From Amycolatopsis bartoniae (GTDB lineage: Bacteria; Actinomycetota; Actinomycetes; Mycobacteriales; Pseudonocardiaceae): a stretch of DNA of 64,000 nucleotides. Each line of letters starts with the position of its first letter. Position 1 is the first letter of the stretch. A model generated the notes under the pieces. It was given only the letters and a program-made list of their open reading frames with translations, was not told where the DNA came from and searched no databases. Positions 1 to 10,851 of this stretch are shown here, piece by piece. The stretch is from the NCBI RefSeq assembly GCF_014191255.1, contig NZ_JACHWH010000003.1, forward strand, positions 67,501 to 131,500, read 5' to 3'. The position numbers were made by a program, and so were the translations under genes.

Positions 1-2476
<2,476 letters not shown>

Positions 2477-2577
2477 ACAAAGCTGCTACGCATCCGCTCT
2501 ACGGTTCTGAAACACCACACCAGGTGATTCAGGATCAGATAACTGCATGACGGAACATCTGGTGTGTGATCAGAGTG
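2477..2577 (+). other. 23S-5S intergenic spacer with processing stem
   Basis: This 101-nt transcribed spacer contains no tRNA. It has an inverted repeat, CACACCAG at 2516-2523 against CTGGTGTG at 2559-2566, that would bring the two ends together before the 5S. This is plausibly an RNase III-type maturation stem. The pairing is seen in the sequence; the processing role is inference. Confidence 0.5.
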
Positions 2578-2695
2578 TTTCGGTGGTCATGGCGGTAGGG
2601 AAACGCCCGGTCCCATTCCGAACCCGGAAGCTAAGCCTGCCAGCGCCGATGGTACTGCACTCGTGAGGGTGTGGGAGAGTAGGACACCGCCGAAC
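2578..2695 (+). rRNA. rrf: 5S ribosomal RNA
   Basis: About 118 nt with the typical actinobacterial 5S organisation: 5' strand beginning UUCGGUGGUCAUGGCGG, the conserved CCCGGUCCCAUUCCGAACCCGG segment split over loops B and C, and the 3' strand GGGAGAGUAGGACACCGCCGAA closing helix I. It lies 101 nt after the 23S and is followed by the operon terminator. Ends are assigned by pairing of helix I and could shift by one or two bases. Confidence 0.96.
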
Positions 2696-2706
2696 TCCTT
2701 TTCCGA

Positions 2707-2749
2707 AGGGCCCGCTAGGATAGCCGTTTGGCTGCTCCTAGCGGGCCCT
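2707..2749 (+). terminator. rRNA operon terminator
   Basis: A perfect 14-bp inverted repeat, AGGGCCCGCTAGGA (2707-2720) against TCCTAGCGGGCCCT (2736-2749). The loop contains a further AGCC/GGCT pairing. It follows the 5S by 11 nt and is followed by TTGTG rather than a long U tract, as is common in actinobacteria. A T6 run appears further on, at 2771-2776. Confidence 0.9.
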
Positions 2750-2796
2750 TTGTGCATGTTCAAGATCAGATTTTTTCGCAACACGAGGAGGAACAG

Positions 2797-5700
2797 GTGG
2801 CGGAGTTCGGACGGCGCGACGCAGACGAGGGCGCCGCGTCCGATCGCCCGCGACGCCGTGACTCGGGTCCCGACCAGCGCCGCTCCGGCGCTCCGCGTGG
2901 TGACAGGCGGGGGTTCGGCAGCGGTGGCTCGGGACAGCACGACCGCGATCGGGGCAACACCGGTCGCCCGCGTTTTCAGGACCGCGACAACGGCCGCGGC
3001 GGCCGGGACGACCGCCGGCACTCGGGCAACGAGCGTGGCGGTGACGACCGCCGTTTCTCCCCGCGTGGCGACAACCGCTCCGGCGGCAGGTTCGACGACC
3101 GGCGAGGTGACCGTCCCGGCCAGGGCGACCGCCGGTACTCGGGCGGCGAGCGTGGCGGCGATCGGTCCTCGTGGCAGAAGGACCGTGGCGACCGCCCCCG
3201 CTGGAACGACGCGCGCGGAGACAAGCCGAGCTGGAACCGCGACCGCCGCGACGACCGCGGTGGCCCCGGTGGAAGCAACCGGCGCTTCGAAGGACGCGAC
3301 GACAACCGCCGGTCGAGCGACGGCGGGAACCGCTACGGCAACCGTGATGACCGCCGCCCGAACGACCGTGGCGGCGACCGTCGATTTGGTGACCGCGATG
3401 ACCGCAGGTCCGACAACCGTGATGACCGCCGCCCGAACGACCGCGGCGGCGACCGCCGGTTCGGCGACCGCGAGCAGAACCGCCGGTCCGACAACCGCGA
3501 TGACCGCCGTCCCAACGATCGCGGTGGCGACCGCCGATTTGGTGACCGCGACGACCGCAGGTCCGACAACCGCAGCGGCGAGCGCCGGTTCGACAATCGG
3601 GGCGGCGACCGTCGCTTCGGCAACGACAACCGGTCCGACAATCGGGGCGGCGGCAGCCGGTTCGACAACCGCGACGACCGTCGCTCGGACAATCGTGGCG
3701 GGGAACGCCGGTTCGACAACCGTGATGACCGTCGTCCGAACGACCGTGGTGGCGAGCGTCGCTTCGGTGACCGTGACGACCGCCGGTCGGACAGCCGTGG
3801 CGGCGGGCGCGGGTTCGGCGACCGCAATGACAATCGGGGCGGAGAGCGCCGGTTCGACAACCGTGATGACCGCCGCCCGAACGACCGGAGCGGGGACCGT
3901 CGCTTCGGCGACCGGAACGACCGCGGTAGTGACCGTCGGCCCAACGACCGGGGTGACCGCAAGTTCGGTGATCGCGACAACCGGGGCGGGGAGCGGCGTT
4001 TCGACCGCGACGACAACCGCCGGTCCGGTGCCGGCCGTGGAAGTGACGACCGTGGTGGGCGTCGGGAGTACAACAGCCGGAACGACGCTGCTCGCTCGGA
4101 CCGTCCCCGTGACGACCGTCCTGAGTCGCGTGACGGGGGGCGCAAGTTCGAGCGCGGGCCGCAGCGGTCCTTCCCGTCGAAGCACTCCGACAAGCCACTC
4201 GACGACGCTGCCCTGGCGAAGGAACTGCTCGAAGCACCGGAGCTGCCGGAGGACATCGACTTCGAGGACCTCGACGAGGAGGCCCGCCGCGAGCTGCGGA
4301 CCCTGCCGCGTGGGCTGGCGGAGACCGTCGGCAAGCACCTGGTCGCCGCGGGCGGTCTGATCGACGACGATCCGGAGGCGGCCCTGGAGCACGCCCGGTA
4401 CGCGAAGGCGAAGGCTTCTCGGGTACCGATCGTGCGGGAGGCGCTCGGGCTGGTCGCCTACCACGCCGGGAACTGGGCGGAGGCGCTGTCGGAGCTGCGG
4501 GCGGTGCGCCGGATGACCCGCACCGACACGCATGTCGCCGTGATCGCCGACGCGGAGCGGGCCCTCGGGCGTCCTGAGCGGGCGCTGGACCTCGCCAAGG
4601 ATGTGGCCGGCAGCAGCCTGCCGAAGGACGTCGAGGTCGAGCTGCGCATCGTCGCGGCGGGGGCGCGCCGGGACATGGGACAGCTCGACGCGGCGGTGGT
4701 TTCGCTGCAGGGGCCGGACCTCGACGAGCGCAAGCGTGACCCGTGGAGCGCGCGGCTGTTCTACGCCTACGCGGACAACCTCGCCGCGGCCGGTCGTCAG
4801 GAGGAGGCGATCCGCTGGTTCCTCATCGCGGCCGAGGCCGACGAGAACGAGGAGACCGACGCCGCCGACCGCGCCGCCCGCCTGGCCAACGGCGAGGATG
4901 ACCCCGACGACGGTGCCGAGAACTCCGCCGACGAGGCGTTCGACGACGAGGATTCCGGCGCCGCTGCTGACGCCGACGACCTCGATCTGGACGACGAGGA
5001 TGACGAGGAAGCCCCCGCACCGCTCGCCGAGGCCGACGACGACCTCGATCTGGATGGGGAAGGCGCCGGGGACGGTGCTGCCGATCTGGATAAGGAAGGC
5101 GCCGTTGGTTCGGAGGGGAAAGCCTCCGCAGGCGTGGGCGGTGGCGCCGTCGAAGCGGGCGCGTCCGACGACGCCGACGGTGAGCACAGTGGGCGTGCTG
5201 CCGACCTGAGTGCCGGTGCCGACGCCGGGGACGACATCGCCTCCGACATCGACGAGGGGGAGCCCGCGGCCGCCGAAGCCGCGAGCCCCGCTGCCGAAGG
5301 TACGAACGCTGGCCAGAACGACGCCACCGTCGCGGCCGCCGAAGGTGCGAAGCCCGCCGAGGGGCCGGAGGCCACCTCCGCTGCCGCAGGGGCGGCGGCC
5401 GGCCAGGACGACACCGTCAGCCCCGCGGACGCGGCGACGGCTGCCGAGGCGCGGGAGGCCACCCCTGCTGCCGCAGGGGTCACGGCTGACCAGGACGACA
5501 CCGTCAGCCCCGCGGACGCGGCGACGGCTGCCGAGGGGCGAGAGGCCACCTCCGCTGTTGCAGGGGCGACGGCCGACCAGGACGACACCGTCACACCCAC
5601 CGGCGAAGTGTCGACGGCTGCCGAGGCGCGGGAGGCCACCCCTGCTGCCGCAGGGGTGACGGCTGACCAGGACGACACCGCCAGCCCCGCGGACGCGGCG

Positions 5701-5805
5701 ACGGCTGCCGAGGGGCGGGAGGCCACCACCTCCGCCGCCGAAGGTGCGAAAGACGACACCACCACCGAGGGGCGGGGCGGCGTGAAGGGCGACCAGGCCG
5801 AATGA
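2797..5805 (+). CDS. TPR-repeat protein with huge charged disordered tails (Rv1691-like)
   Basis: Start GTG 2797 has AGGAGG at 2786-2791; the upstream in-frame TTG lies inside the terminator. The 1002-residue product has three parts. Residues 1 to about 465 are almost only Arg, Asp, Gly, Asn, Ser and Phe in imperfect repeats (DDRRPNDRGGDRRFGDR followed by DDRRSDNR). Residues about 466-690 form a helical TPR-like core (ALGLVAYHAGNWAEALSELR, EEAIRWFLIAAEAD) matching in size and position the roughly 250-residue M. tuberculosis Rv1691. Residues about 697-1002 are acidic, then Ala-rich with 29-residue repeats. The stop overlaps the next start (ATGA). Function is unknown. The Arg/Gly/Asp-rich arm is compatible with RNA binding or condensate formation (inference). 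No membrane or signal segment is seen. Confidence 0.88.
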   Translation: MAEFGRRDADEGAASDRPRRRDSGPDQRRSGAPRGDRRGFGSGGSGQHDRDRGNTGRPRFQDRDNGRGGRDDRRHSGNERGGDDRRFSPRGDNRSGGRFDDRRGDRPGQGDRRYSGGERGGDRSSWQKDRGDRPRWNDARGDKPSWNRDRRDDRGGPGGSNRRFEGRDDNRRSSDGGNRYGNRDDRRPNDRGGDRRFGDRDDRRSDNRDDRRPNDRGGDRRFGDREQNRRSDNRDDRRPNDRGGDRRFGDRDDRRSDNRSGERRFDNRGGDRRFGNDNRSDNRGGGSRFDNRDDRRSDNRGGERRFDNRDDRRPNDRGGERRFGDRDDRRSDSRGGGRGFGDRNDNRGGERRFDNRDDRRPNDRSGDRRFGDRNDRGSDRRPNDRGDRKFGDRDNRGGERRFDRDDNRRSGAGRGSDDRGGRREYNSRNDAARSDRPRDDRPESRDGGRKFERGPQRSFPSKHSDKPLDDAALAKELLEAPELPEDIDFEDLDEEARRELRTLPRGLAETVGKHLVAAGGLIDDDPEAALEHARYAKAKASRVPIVREALGLVAYHAGNWAEALSELRAVRRMTRTDTHVAVIADAERALGRPERALDLAKDVAGSSLPKDVEVELRIVAAGARRDMGQLDAAVVSLQGPDLDERKRDPWSARLFYAYADNLAAAGRQEEAIRWFLIAAEADENEETDAADRAARLANGEDDPDDGAENSADEAFDDEDSGAAADADDLDLDDEDDEEAPAPLAEADDDLDLDGEGAGDGAADLDKEGAVGSEGKASAGVGGGAVEAGASDDADGEHSGRAADLSAGADAGDDIASDIDEGEPAAAEAASPAAEGTNAGQNDATVAAAEGAKPAEGPEATSAAAGAAAGQDDTVSPADAATAAEAREATPAAAGVTADQDDTVSPADAATAAEGREATSAVAGATADQDDTVTPTGEVSTAAEAREATPAAAGVTADQDDTASPADAATAAEGREATTSAAEGAKDDTTTEGRGGVKGDQAE
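3346..3573 (+). repeat. In-frame 75-78 bp tandem repeats (charged domain)
   Basis: Three consecutive units at 3346-3420, 3421-3498 and 3499-3573, each encoding DDRRPNDRGGDRRFGDR plus a DDRRSDNR-like tail (the second unit carries EQNRRSDNR). Degenerate copies continue to about 4020. Units differ mostly at third codon positions, so the peptide is conserved more than the DNA. Confidence 0.9.
5365..5740 (+). repeat. In-frame 87-90 bp tandem repeats (acidic C-terminal tail)
   Basis: The QDDTVSPADAATAAE segment recurs with its Gln codon at 5404, 5491, 5578 and 5668. Spacing is therefore 87, 87 and 90 bp. Each unit also carries a REATPAAAGVTAD-like segment. Long near-identical DNA stretches indicate recent duplication and probable length variation between strains. 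Confidence 0.9.
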
Positions 5806-6812
5806 CCGACGGCGAGGGGCTCGCGGCCGGATACGACGTGTTGCTGTTCGACCTCGACGGCACCGTCTACCACGGCCCTCAGCCGATCCCTGGTGTGGCC
5901 GAGGCGATCCGCGGGCTGCGCGCCCGCGGTATCGCCGTCCGGTTCGTCACCAACAACGCCTCCCGCGCACCCGGGGACGTCGCCGCCACGCTTCGTGGCA
6001 TGGAGATCGACGCCGAGACCGCCGAGGTCAGCACCAGCGCCCAAGCCGCCGCCAAGATCCTCGGCGATCGGCTGCCTCCCGCGGCCCAGGTGCTCGTCGT
6101 CGGTGCGCCCGCGCTCGAGGCCGAGGTCCAGGCCGCCGGGCTCACCCCCGTCCGCGAGGTGAGCCCGGACGTCGCCGCCGTCGTGCAGGGGCACTGGACC
6201 GAGACCGGCTGGAAGCACCTCGCCGAAGCGTGCCTCGCCATCCGCGCGGGCGCGCTGTGGGTCGCCTCCAACGTCGACGCCACCCTGCCCACCGAGCGCG
6301 GCCTGCTGCCCGGCAACGGCTCCATGGTCGCCGCACTCAAGACCGCCACCAACACCGAACCCGTCGTCGCCGGCAAGCCCGAGGCTCCGCTCTTCCACAC
6401 CGCGACCCAGTCCGCCGGCGCCACGAAACCCCTGGCCATCGGCGACCGGCTCGACACCGACATCGCGGGCGCCAACACCGCGGGCGTCGACTCGCTGCTG
6501 GTGCTCACCGGCGTCTCCACCGCCGCCGACGTACTGGCCGCCGTGCCCGCCGAGCGCCCGACGTACCTCGCCGCCGACCTGGGCGCGCTCGACCAGCCCG
6601 CCGACGACCTCACCCCCGGTCCGCAGAAGGGCTGGCAGGTCGACGTCGACGGCGACACGCTCGTCGCGTCCGGCAAGGGCTCCTCGGACGCGTACGCGCT
6701 GCTGCGCGCGTTGTGTCACGAAGCGTGGCAATCCGGCGTGACCGATGTGCGCGCCCAGGACGATCTTGCCGCGAAAGCGCTGACGGAGCTGGGGCTTCCG
6801 TCGTCGCGATGA
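5802..6812 (+). CDS. HAD superfamily IIA phosphatase (Rv1692-like)
   Basis: The 336-residue protein opens with the HAD motif I FDLDGTVYHG (nucleophile Asp17, acid/base Asp19). It contains the cap region expected of subclass IIA (NagD/p-nitrophenyl phosphatase type) and ends the catalytic core with the motif III/IV segment GDRLDTDIAGA, which binds Mg2+. The M. tuberculosis homologue Rv1692 has been described as a glycerol-3-phosphate phosphatase, so a lipid or polyol phosphate substrate is plausible. The last 60 or so residues form a C-terminal extension. The ATG overlaps the previous stop by four bases, so the gene is translationally coupled to the TPR protein. Confidence 0.9.
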   Translation: MTDGEGLAAGYDVLLFDLDGTVYHGPQPIPGVAEAIRGLRARGIAVRFVTNNASRAPGDVAATLRGMEIDAETAEVSTSAQAAAKILGDRLPPAAQVLVVGAPALEAEVQAAGLTPVREVSPDVAAVVQGHWTETGWKHLAEACLAIRAGALWVASNVDATLPTERGLLPGNGSMVAALKTATNTEPVVAGKPEAPLFHTATQSAGATKPLAIGDRLDTDIAGANTAGVDSLLVLTGVSTAADVLAAVPAERPTYLAADLGALDQPADDLTPGPQKGWQVDVDGDTLVASGKGSSDAYALLRALCHEAWQSGVTDVRAQDDLAAKALTELGLPSSR

Positions 6813-6834
6813 CGGATCCGTTAGCGTGGTGACC

Positions 6835-7041
6835 GTGCAGCAACAACCCAGCCCGCAGCCCCGCCCGGTGCCCGGGCCGCCGCCCGGTCCGGCTCCGCAG
6901 GCGGACCCGCGCGCCCGGATCGACGAGGCCGTGGCGGGGCTCGACAACCTCGACCGGGTGCCGCTCTCCGAGCACGTCGAGCGCTTCGACGCGGTCCACT
7001 CCGAGCTCACGGCGGCCCTGTCCAGCATCGACAGGGTTTGA
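6835..7041 (+). CDS. Small conserved protein (Rv1693-like)
   Basis: A 68-residue protein: a Pro/Gln-rich N-terminus (about 25 residues) followed by a helical, acidic segment with RIDEAVAGLDNLDRVPLSEH and FDAVHSELTAALSSID. Position between the HAD phosphatase and tlyA and its size match Rv1693, whose role is unknown. Three in-frame GTGs exist (6826, 6829, 6835). I chose 6835 because TAGCGT (6822-6827) sits seven bases upstream, as expected for a leaderless transcript; the longer start adds three residues. The helical part resembles a small adaptor, but nothing in the sequence identifies a partner. Confidence 0.75.
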   Translation: MQQQPSPQPRPVPGPPPGPAPQADPRARIDEAVAGLDNLDRVPLSEHVERFDAVHSELTAALSSIDRV

Positions 7042-7044
7042 CCG

Positions 7045-7854
7045 ATGCCCCGTAGGGCCCGCCTCGACGCCGAACTCGTCCGCCGGGGCCTCGCCCGCTC
7101 CCGCGAGCACGCCAGCTCGCTGATCAGCGAGGGCAAGGTGACCGTGCACGGCATGGTCGCGAGCAAACCCGCCACCGGCGTGGAAACCGGCGCCGCGATC
7201 GTCGTGCGCGACGGCGACGACCCCAACTGGGCGTCCCGCGGCGCGTACAAGCTGCTCGGCGCGCTGGACGCGTTCGGCGAACAGGGACTGACCGTCGAGG
7301 GCAAACGCTGCCTCGACGCCGGCGCCTCCACCGGCGGGTTCACCGACGTCCTGCTGCGTCGCGGTGCGGCCACTGTCGTCGCCGCCGACGTCGGGCGCGG
7401 ACTGCTCCACTGGCGGCTGCAGACCGACGACCGCGTGCTCGTGCTGGACAAGACCAACGTGCGCAGCCTGACGCCCGAGCAGACCGGCGGCCCCGTCGAC
7501 CTCGTCGTCGGCGACCTGTCGTTCATCTCGCTGAAGCTCGTGCTGCCCGCGCTCCTCGCGTGCACGCGACCGGAAGCCGACCTGGTGCCGATGATCAAAC
7601 CGCAGTTCGAGGTCGGCAAGGAACGGCTCGGCAGCGGCGGTGTCGTCCGCGATCCGGAGCTGCGCGTGCAGGCGGTGCTGGAGGTGCTCGCGGCCGCGGC
7701 CGAGCTCGGCCTGCACCCCCACGGCGTGGTCGCCAGCCCCCTGCCGGGACCGTCGGGCAACGTGGAGTACTTCGCCTGGCTGCGCCGGGACGAGTCCACA
7801 GTGGACAGCGTGGAGCGCTTGGTGCGCAAGGCTGTCGGAGAGGGTCCGCAGTGA
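7045..7854 (+). CDS. tlyA: TlyA rRNA 2'-O-methyltransferase (hemolysin A family)
   Basis: This 269-residue enzyme methylates the 2'-OH of C1409 in 16S and C1920 in 23S rRNA in its M. tuberculosis orthologue; loss gives capreomycin resistance there. An N-terminal S4 RNA-binding domain (ARLDAELVRRGLARSREHAS, residues 4-60) is followed by a Rossmann methyltransferase with DAGASTGGFTDVLL as the SAM-binding loop. The catalytic tetrad is intact by alignment: Lys69, Asp157, Lys185 and Glu241. The interdomain linker that reads RAWV in M. tuberculosis reads PNWA here, keeping only Trp62. The gene starts three bases after the previous stop and overlaps nadK. Confidence 0.96.
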   Translation: MPRRARLDAELVRRGLARSREHASSLISEGKVTVHGMVASKPATGVETGAAIVVRDGDDPNWASRGAYKLLGALDAFGEQGLTVEGKRCLDAGASTGGFTDVLLRRGAATVVAADVGRGLLHWRLQTDDRVLVLDKTNVRSLTPEQTGGPVDLVVGDLSFISLKLVLPALLACTRPEADLVPMIKPQFEVGKERLGSGGVVRDPELRVQAVLEVLAAAAELGLHPHGVVASPLPGPSGNVEYFAWLRRDESTVDSVERLVRKAVGEGPQ

Positions 7855-8762
7855 CCGGCGAGCGCGAGGTACTGCTGGTCGTGCACCCCGACCGCAACGC
7901 GACCCGGGACGCCGCCCGCAAGGTCGCGGCCAAGTTCGCGGCCGCGGGCATCGGGCTGCGCGTCACCGAGGAGGAGGTGCGCGACCTCATCGAGCAGGAG
8001 GGCGACGCGCCGCTGTGCAAGCTGGTCGCGCCGCACGACCACCCCGCCGCCGGCGCCGAGCTGGTGCTCGTGCTCGGCGGTGACGGCACGCTGCTGCGGG
8101 CGGCGGAGATCGCGCGGCCCGCGGGCGTGCCGGTGCTGGGCGTCAACCTCGGCCGGGTCGGGTTCCTCACCGAGGCCGACTCGGACGCGCTCGAAGAGAC
8201 CGTGCACCAGGTCGTCGACCAGGACTACACGGTCGAGGAACGCATGACCATCGACGTCTCGGTGACCCTCAACGGCGAACCCGTCGCGGAGACGTGGGCG
8301 CTCAACGAGGCGAGCGTCGAGAAGAGCTCACGCGAACGGGTGCTCGACGCGCTGATCGAGGTGGACGGGCGACCGGTGTCCTCCTTCGGCTGCGACGGTG
8401 TGCTCTGTGCGACTCCGACCGGCTCCACGGCCTACGCGTTCTCCGCGGGCGGCCCGATCATCTGGCCGGACGTCGAGGCGCTGCTGGTCGTCCCGAGCAA
8501 CGCACACGCGATGTTCGCCCGCCCGCTGGTCGTCTCGCGGGACTCGGTGATCGCCGTCGGCATCGACCCCGACGGCTCGTCCGCGGTGCTGACCTGCGAC
8601 GGGCTGCGGCACATCGCGTTGCCGAAGGGGGCGCGGGTGCGGGTCGTGGCGGGGCGGGTCCCGGTGCGGCTCGCGCGCCTGTTCCCGGGGCCGTTCACCG
8701 ACCGGCTGGTGCACAAGTTCGCGCTGCCGGTGAAGAGCTGGCGGGAACGACACCCAGGCTGA
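7851..8762 (+). CDS. nadK: NAD kinase
   Basis: The 303-residue cytoplasmic enzyme phosphorylates NAD+ to NADP+. It shows the diagnostic GGDGTLLRAA motif, the NLGRVGFLTE loop, the NE/D substrate motif LNEASVEK and the glycine-rich CATPTGSTAYAFSAGGP segment. The GTG at 7851 overlaps the tlyA stop (GTGA), giving the length expected for actinobacterial PpnK (about 300 residues). A much longer upstream in-frame reading runs through tlyA and is not the gene. Confidence 0.96.
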   Translation: MTGEREVLLVVHPDRNATRDAARKVAAKFAAAGIGLRVTEEEVRDLIEQEGDAPLCKLVAPHDHPAAGAELVLVLGGDGTLLRAAEIARPAGVPVLGVNLGRVGFLTEADSDALEETVHQVVDQDYTVEERMTIDVSVTLNGEPVAETWALNEASVEKSSRERVLDALIEVDGRPVSSFGCDGVLCATPTGSTAYAFSAGGPIIWPDVEALLVVPSNAHAMFARPLVVSRDSVIAVGIDPDGSSAVLTCDGLRHIALPKGARVRVVAGRVPVRLARLFPGPFTDRLVHKFALPVKSWRERHPG

Positions 8763-8800
8763 ACGACAAAATGTCGGTGGGGGCCGCTACGGTGGGTCCC

Positions 8801-10594
8801 GTGCTGGCCGAGATGCGCATCCAGGGCCTCGGAGTGATCGAGGACGCCCTGCTCGAACTGCACCCGGGATTCACCGTGGTCACCGGCGAGACAGGGGCCG
8901 GCAAGACGATGGTGGTCACCGGGTTGCATCTGCTGTCCGGAGGCCGCGCAGAGGCCTCGAAAGTCCGCAACGGCTCCGGGAAGGCCGTCGTCGAAGGCCG
9001 TTTCGAGGGCGTGCTGGCCGAACACGTGGCGCGGATCGTCACCGACGCCGGCGGCGAGCCCGACGAGGACGGCAGCCTGCTGACCATGCGGTCGGTGAGC
9101 GCCGACGGGCGCTCGCGCGCGCACCTCGGCGGGCGGTCGGTGCCGGTGAGCGTGCTGTCCGACCTGGCCGACCGGTTGCTCGCCGTGCACGGGCAGAACG
9201 ACCAGTTGCGCCTGCTGCGTCCCGGCGAGCAGCGTGACGTGCTCGACCGGTTCGCCGGCGAGTCGGTCGCCGAGCCCCTGGCGCGCTACCGCGAGGTCCG
9301 CGAGGAGTGGCAGTCGGTGGTGCACGAGCTGGCCGAGCGGCAGAGCCGGTCACGGGAGCTGGCGCAGCAGGCCGACCTGCTGCGGCACGGGCTCGACGAG
9401 ATCGCGGCGGTCGACCCGCAGGCGGGCGAGGACGCGGAGCTGGCCGAGCAGATCAAGCGGCTCGCGGCGGCCGACGAGCTGCGGGCGGCGGCCAGCTGGG
9501 CGCAGAACGCGGTTTCGGGTGCGGCGGACGGCGACCCGGACCAGCCGGGCGCGCTCGGTCTCGTGGGGGAGGCGCGGCGGCGGCTCGCGGCCACCGAGGA
9601 CCCGGTGCTGCGCGACCTCGAACCGCGGCTGGCCGAGGCCGCGGTGCTGCTGTCGGACGTGGGCGCCGAGCTGGGCGGCTACCTCGACGCGCTGGACGCC
9701 GACCCGGAGCGGCTGGAGCAGGTGCTCGCCCGGCAGTCGGACCTGAAGAAGCTCACCCGCAAGTACGCGGCGGACGTCGACGGCGTGCTCGCCTGGGCCG
9801 AGGACGCGCGCACGCGGCTGGCAGGGATGGACACGTCGGAGGAGGCGCTGGCGGAGCTGGCCGCCCGGCGGGACGAGCTGGCGGCGCGGCTCGCGGAGCA
9901 CGCGTCGGCGCTGTCGAAGGCGCGGGCGGTGGCGGCGACGGAGCTGGCGGCCGCCGTCACGCAGGAGCTGGCCGGGCTCGCGATGGGGCAGGCGCAGATC
10001 GACGTCACCGTGCAGCGGCGCCCCGCCGAGGCCGGAGACGCGGCCGCGCTGGAGGTCGACGGCGAGCGGGTGCACGCGGGCGGCAGCGGCATCGACGAGG
10101 TGGAGCTGCTGCTGCGGGCGCACAACGCGGCGCCGCCGCTGCCGGTGCACAAAGCGGCGTCCGGCGGTGAGCTCTCGCGGGTCATGCTGGCCATCGAGGT
10201 GGTGCTCGCGCACGCCGACACGGTGCAGACGCTGGTGTTCGACGAGGTCGACGCCGGGGTCGGCGGCCGCGCGGCGGTCGAGATCGGGCGGCGGCTGGCC
10301 CGGCTGGCGCGCAGTCACCAGGTGCTGGTGGTGACGCACCTGCCGCAGGTGGCGGCGTTCGCCGACCGGCACCTGGTGGTGGACAAGGGCACCGCGGAGG
10401 GGGTCACGCGCAGCGGGGTGAAGACGCTGGAGCAGTCCGAGCGGGTGCTGGAGCTGGCGCGGATGCTCGCCGGGATGGAGGGCACCGAGACGGGCCGGGC
10501 ACACGCCGAGGAGCTGCTCGCGGTGGCGGAGGCCGACAAGGCGGCCGCCGACCGCGGGAAGAAGAGCGGCGAGGGCCGGAAGCGGAAGAAGTGA
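8801..10594 (+). CDS. recN: DNA repair protein RecN
   Basis: SMC-like ATPase that acts in double-strand break repair. The 597-residue product has Walker A GETGAGKT at residues 29-36, a central coiled-coil region rich in Glu, Arg and Ala, the ABC signature SGGELSRVML and Walker B LVFDEVDAGVGG. I chose GTG 8801 (VLAEMRIQGLG), which aligns with the M. tuberculosis start (MLTEMRIESLG) and lies seven bases after TACGGT (8788-8793), suggesting a leaderless transcript. ATG 8771 would add ten residues and has no ribosome-binding site. The tail is Lys/Arg-rich (KKSGEGRKRKK). No LexA-type box is visible upstream. Confidence 0.93.
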   Translation: MLAEMRIQGLGVIEDALLELHPGFTVVTGETGAGKTMVVTGLHLLSGGRAEASKVRNGSGKAVVEGRFEGVLAEHVARIVTDAGGEPDEDGSLLTMRSVSADGRSRAHLGGRSVPVSVLSDLADRLLAVHGQNDQLRLLRPGEQRDVLDRFAGESVAEPLARYREVREEWQSVVHELAERQSRSRELAQQADLLRHGLDEIAAVDPQAGEDAELAEQIKRLAAADELRAAASWAQNAVSGAADGDPDQPGALGLVGEARRRLAATEDPVLRDLEPRLAEAAVLLSDVGAELGGYLDALDADPERLEQVLARQSDLKKLTRKYAADVDGVLAWAEDARTRLAGMDTSEEALAELAARRDELAARLAEHASALSKARAVAATELAAAVTQELAGLAMGQAQIDVTVQRRPAEAGDAAALEVDGERVHAGGSGIDEVELLLRAHNAAPPLPVHKAASGGELSRVMLAIEVVLAHADTVQTLVFDEVDAGVGGRAAVEIGRRLARLARSHQVLVVTHLPQVAAFADRHLVVDKGTAEGVTRSGVKTLEQSERVLELARMLAGMEGTETGRAHAEELLAVAEADKAAADRGKKSGEGRKRKK

Positions 10595-10851
10595 GGATTT
10601 TCGGCCTGGTGGTGTGAGGCTCCGCGGGGCGGGGAGCCGGAAGCGCGAGAAGTGAGCGATTCCGGTCCGCCGCCGTGACCCTCCGGAGTGGACGGTCGCC
10701 CCCGAGTCCCTCGCGAGCGGGATTTTCCCGCCTCCACCTGCGGGTCGGGCCCTCGGGACCAGCGCAAACGGCGCGCCATCACGCTGGGAAACAATCGCCG
10801 CTACGGCGTGTTGTCCACGGCAACGGCCGCGGGTTTGTCACTATCGGTGGC

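Noticed and set aside
2477..2577. tRNA gene in the 23S-5S spacer
   Set aside because: No cloverleaf, T-loop GTTCGA or CCA-type acceptor end could be found.
3346..3573. Regularly spaced repeats resembling a CRISPR array
   Set aside because: Units are multiples of three, encode a constant peptide in the sense frame, and have no unique spacers or cas genes nearby.
2587..5187. 866-codon open frame on the minus strand across the 5S gene and the TPR protein gene
   Set aside because: It runs through the 5S rRNA and mirrors the GC-rich repeats of the plus-strand gene; its Val/Ala repeats are the complement of Arg/Asp codons and no start signal or family motif is present.
4797..8207. 1136-codon minus-strand frame
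   Set aside because: It lies antisense to four well-supported genes (TPR protein, HAD phosphatase, tlyA, nadK) and is a typical high-GC shadow frame.
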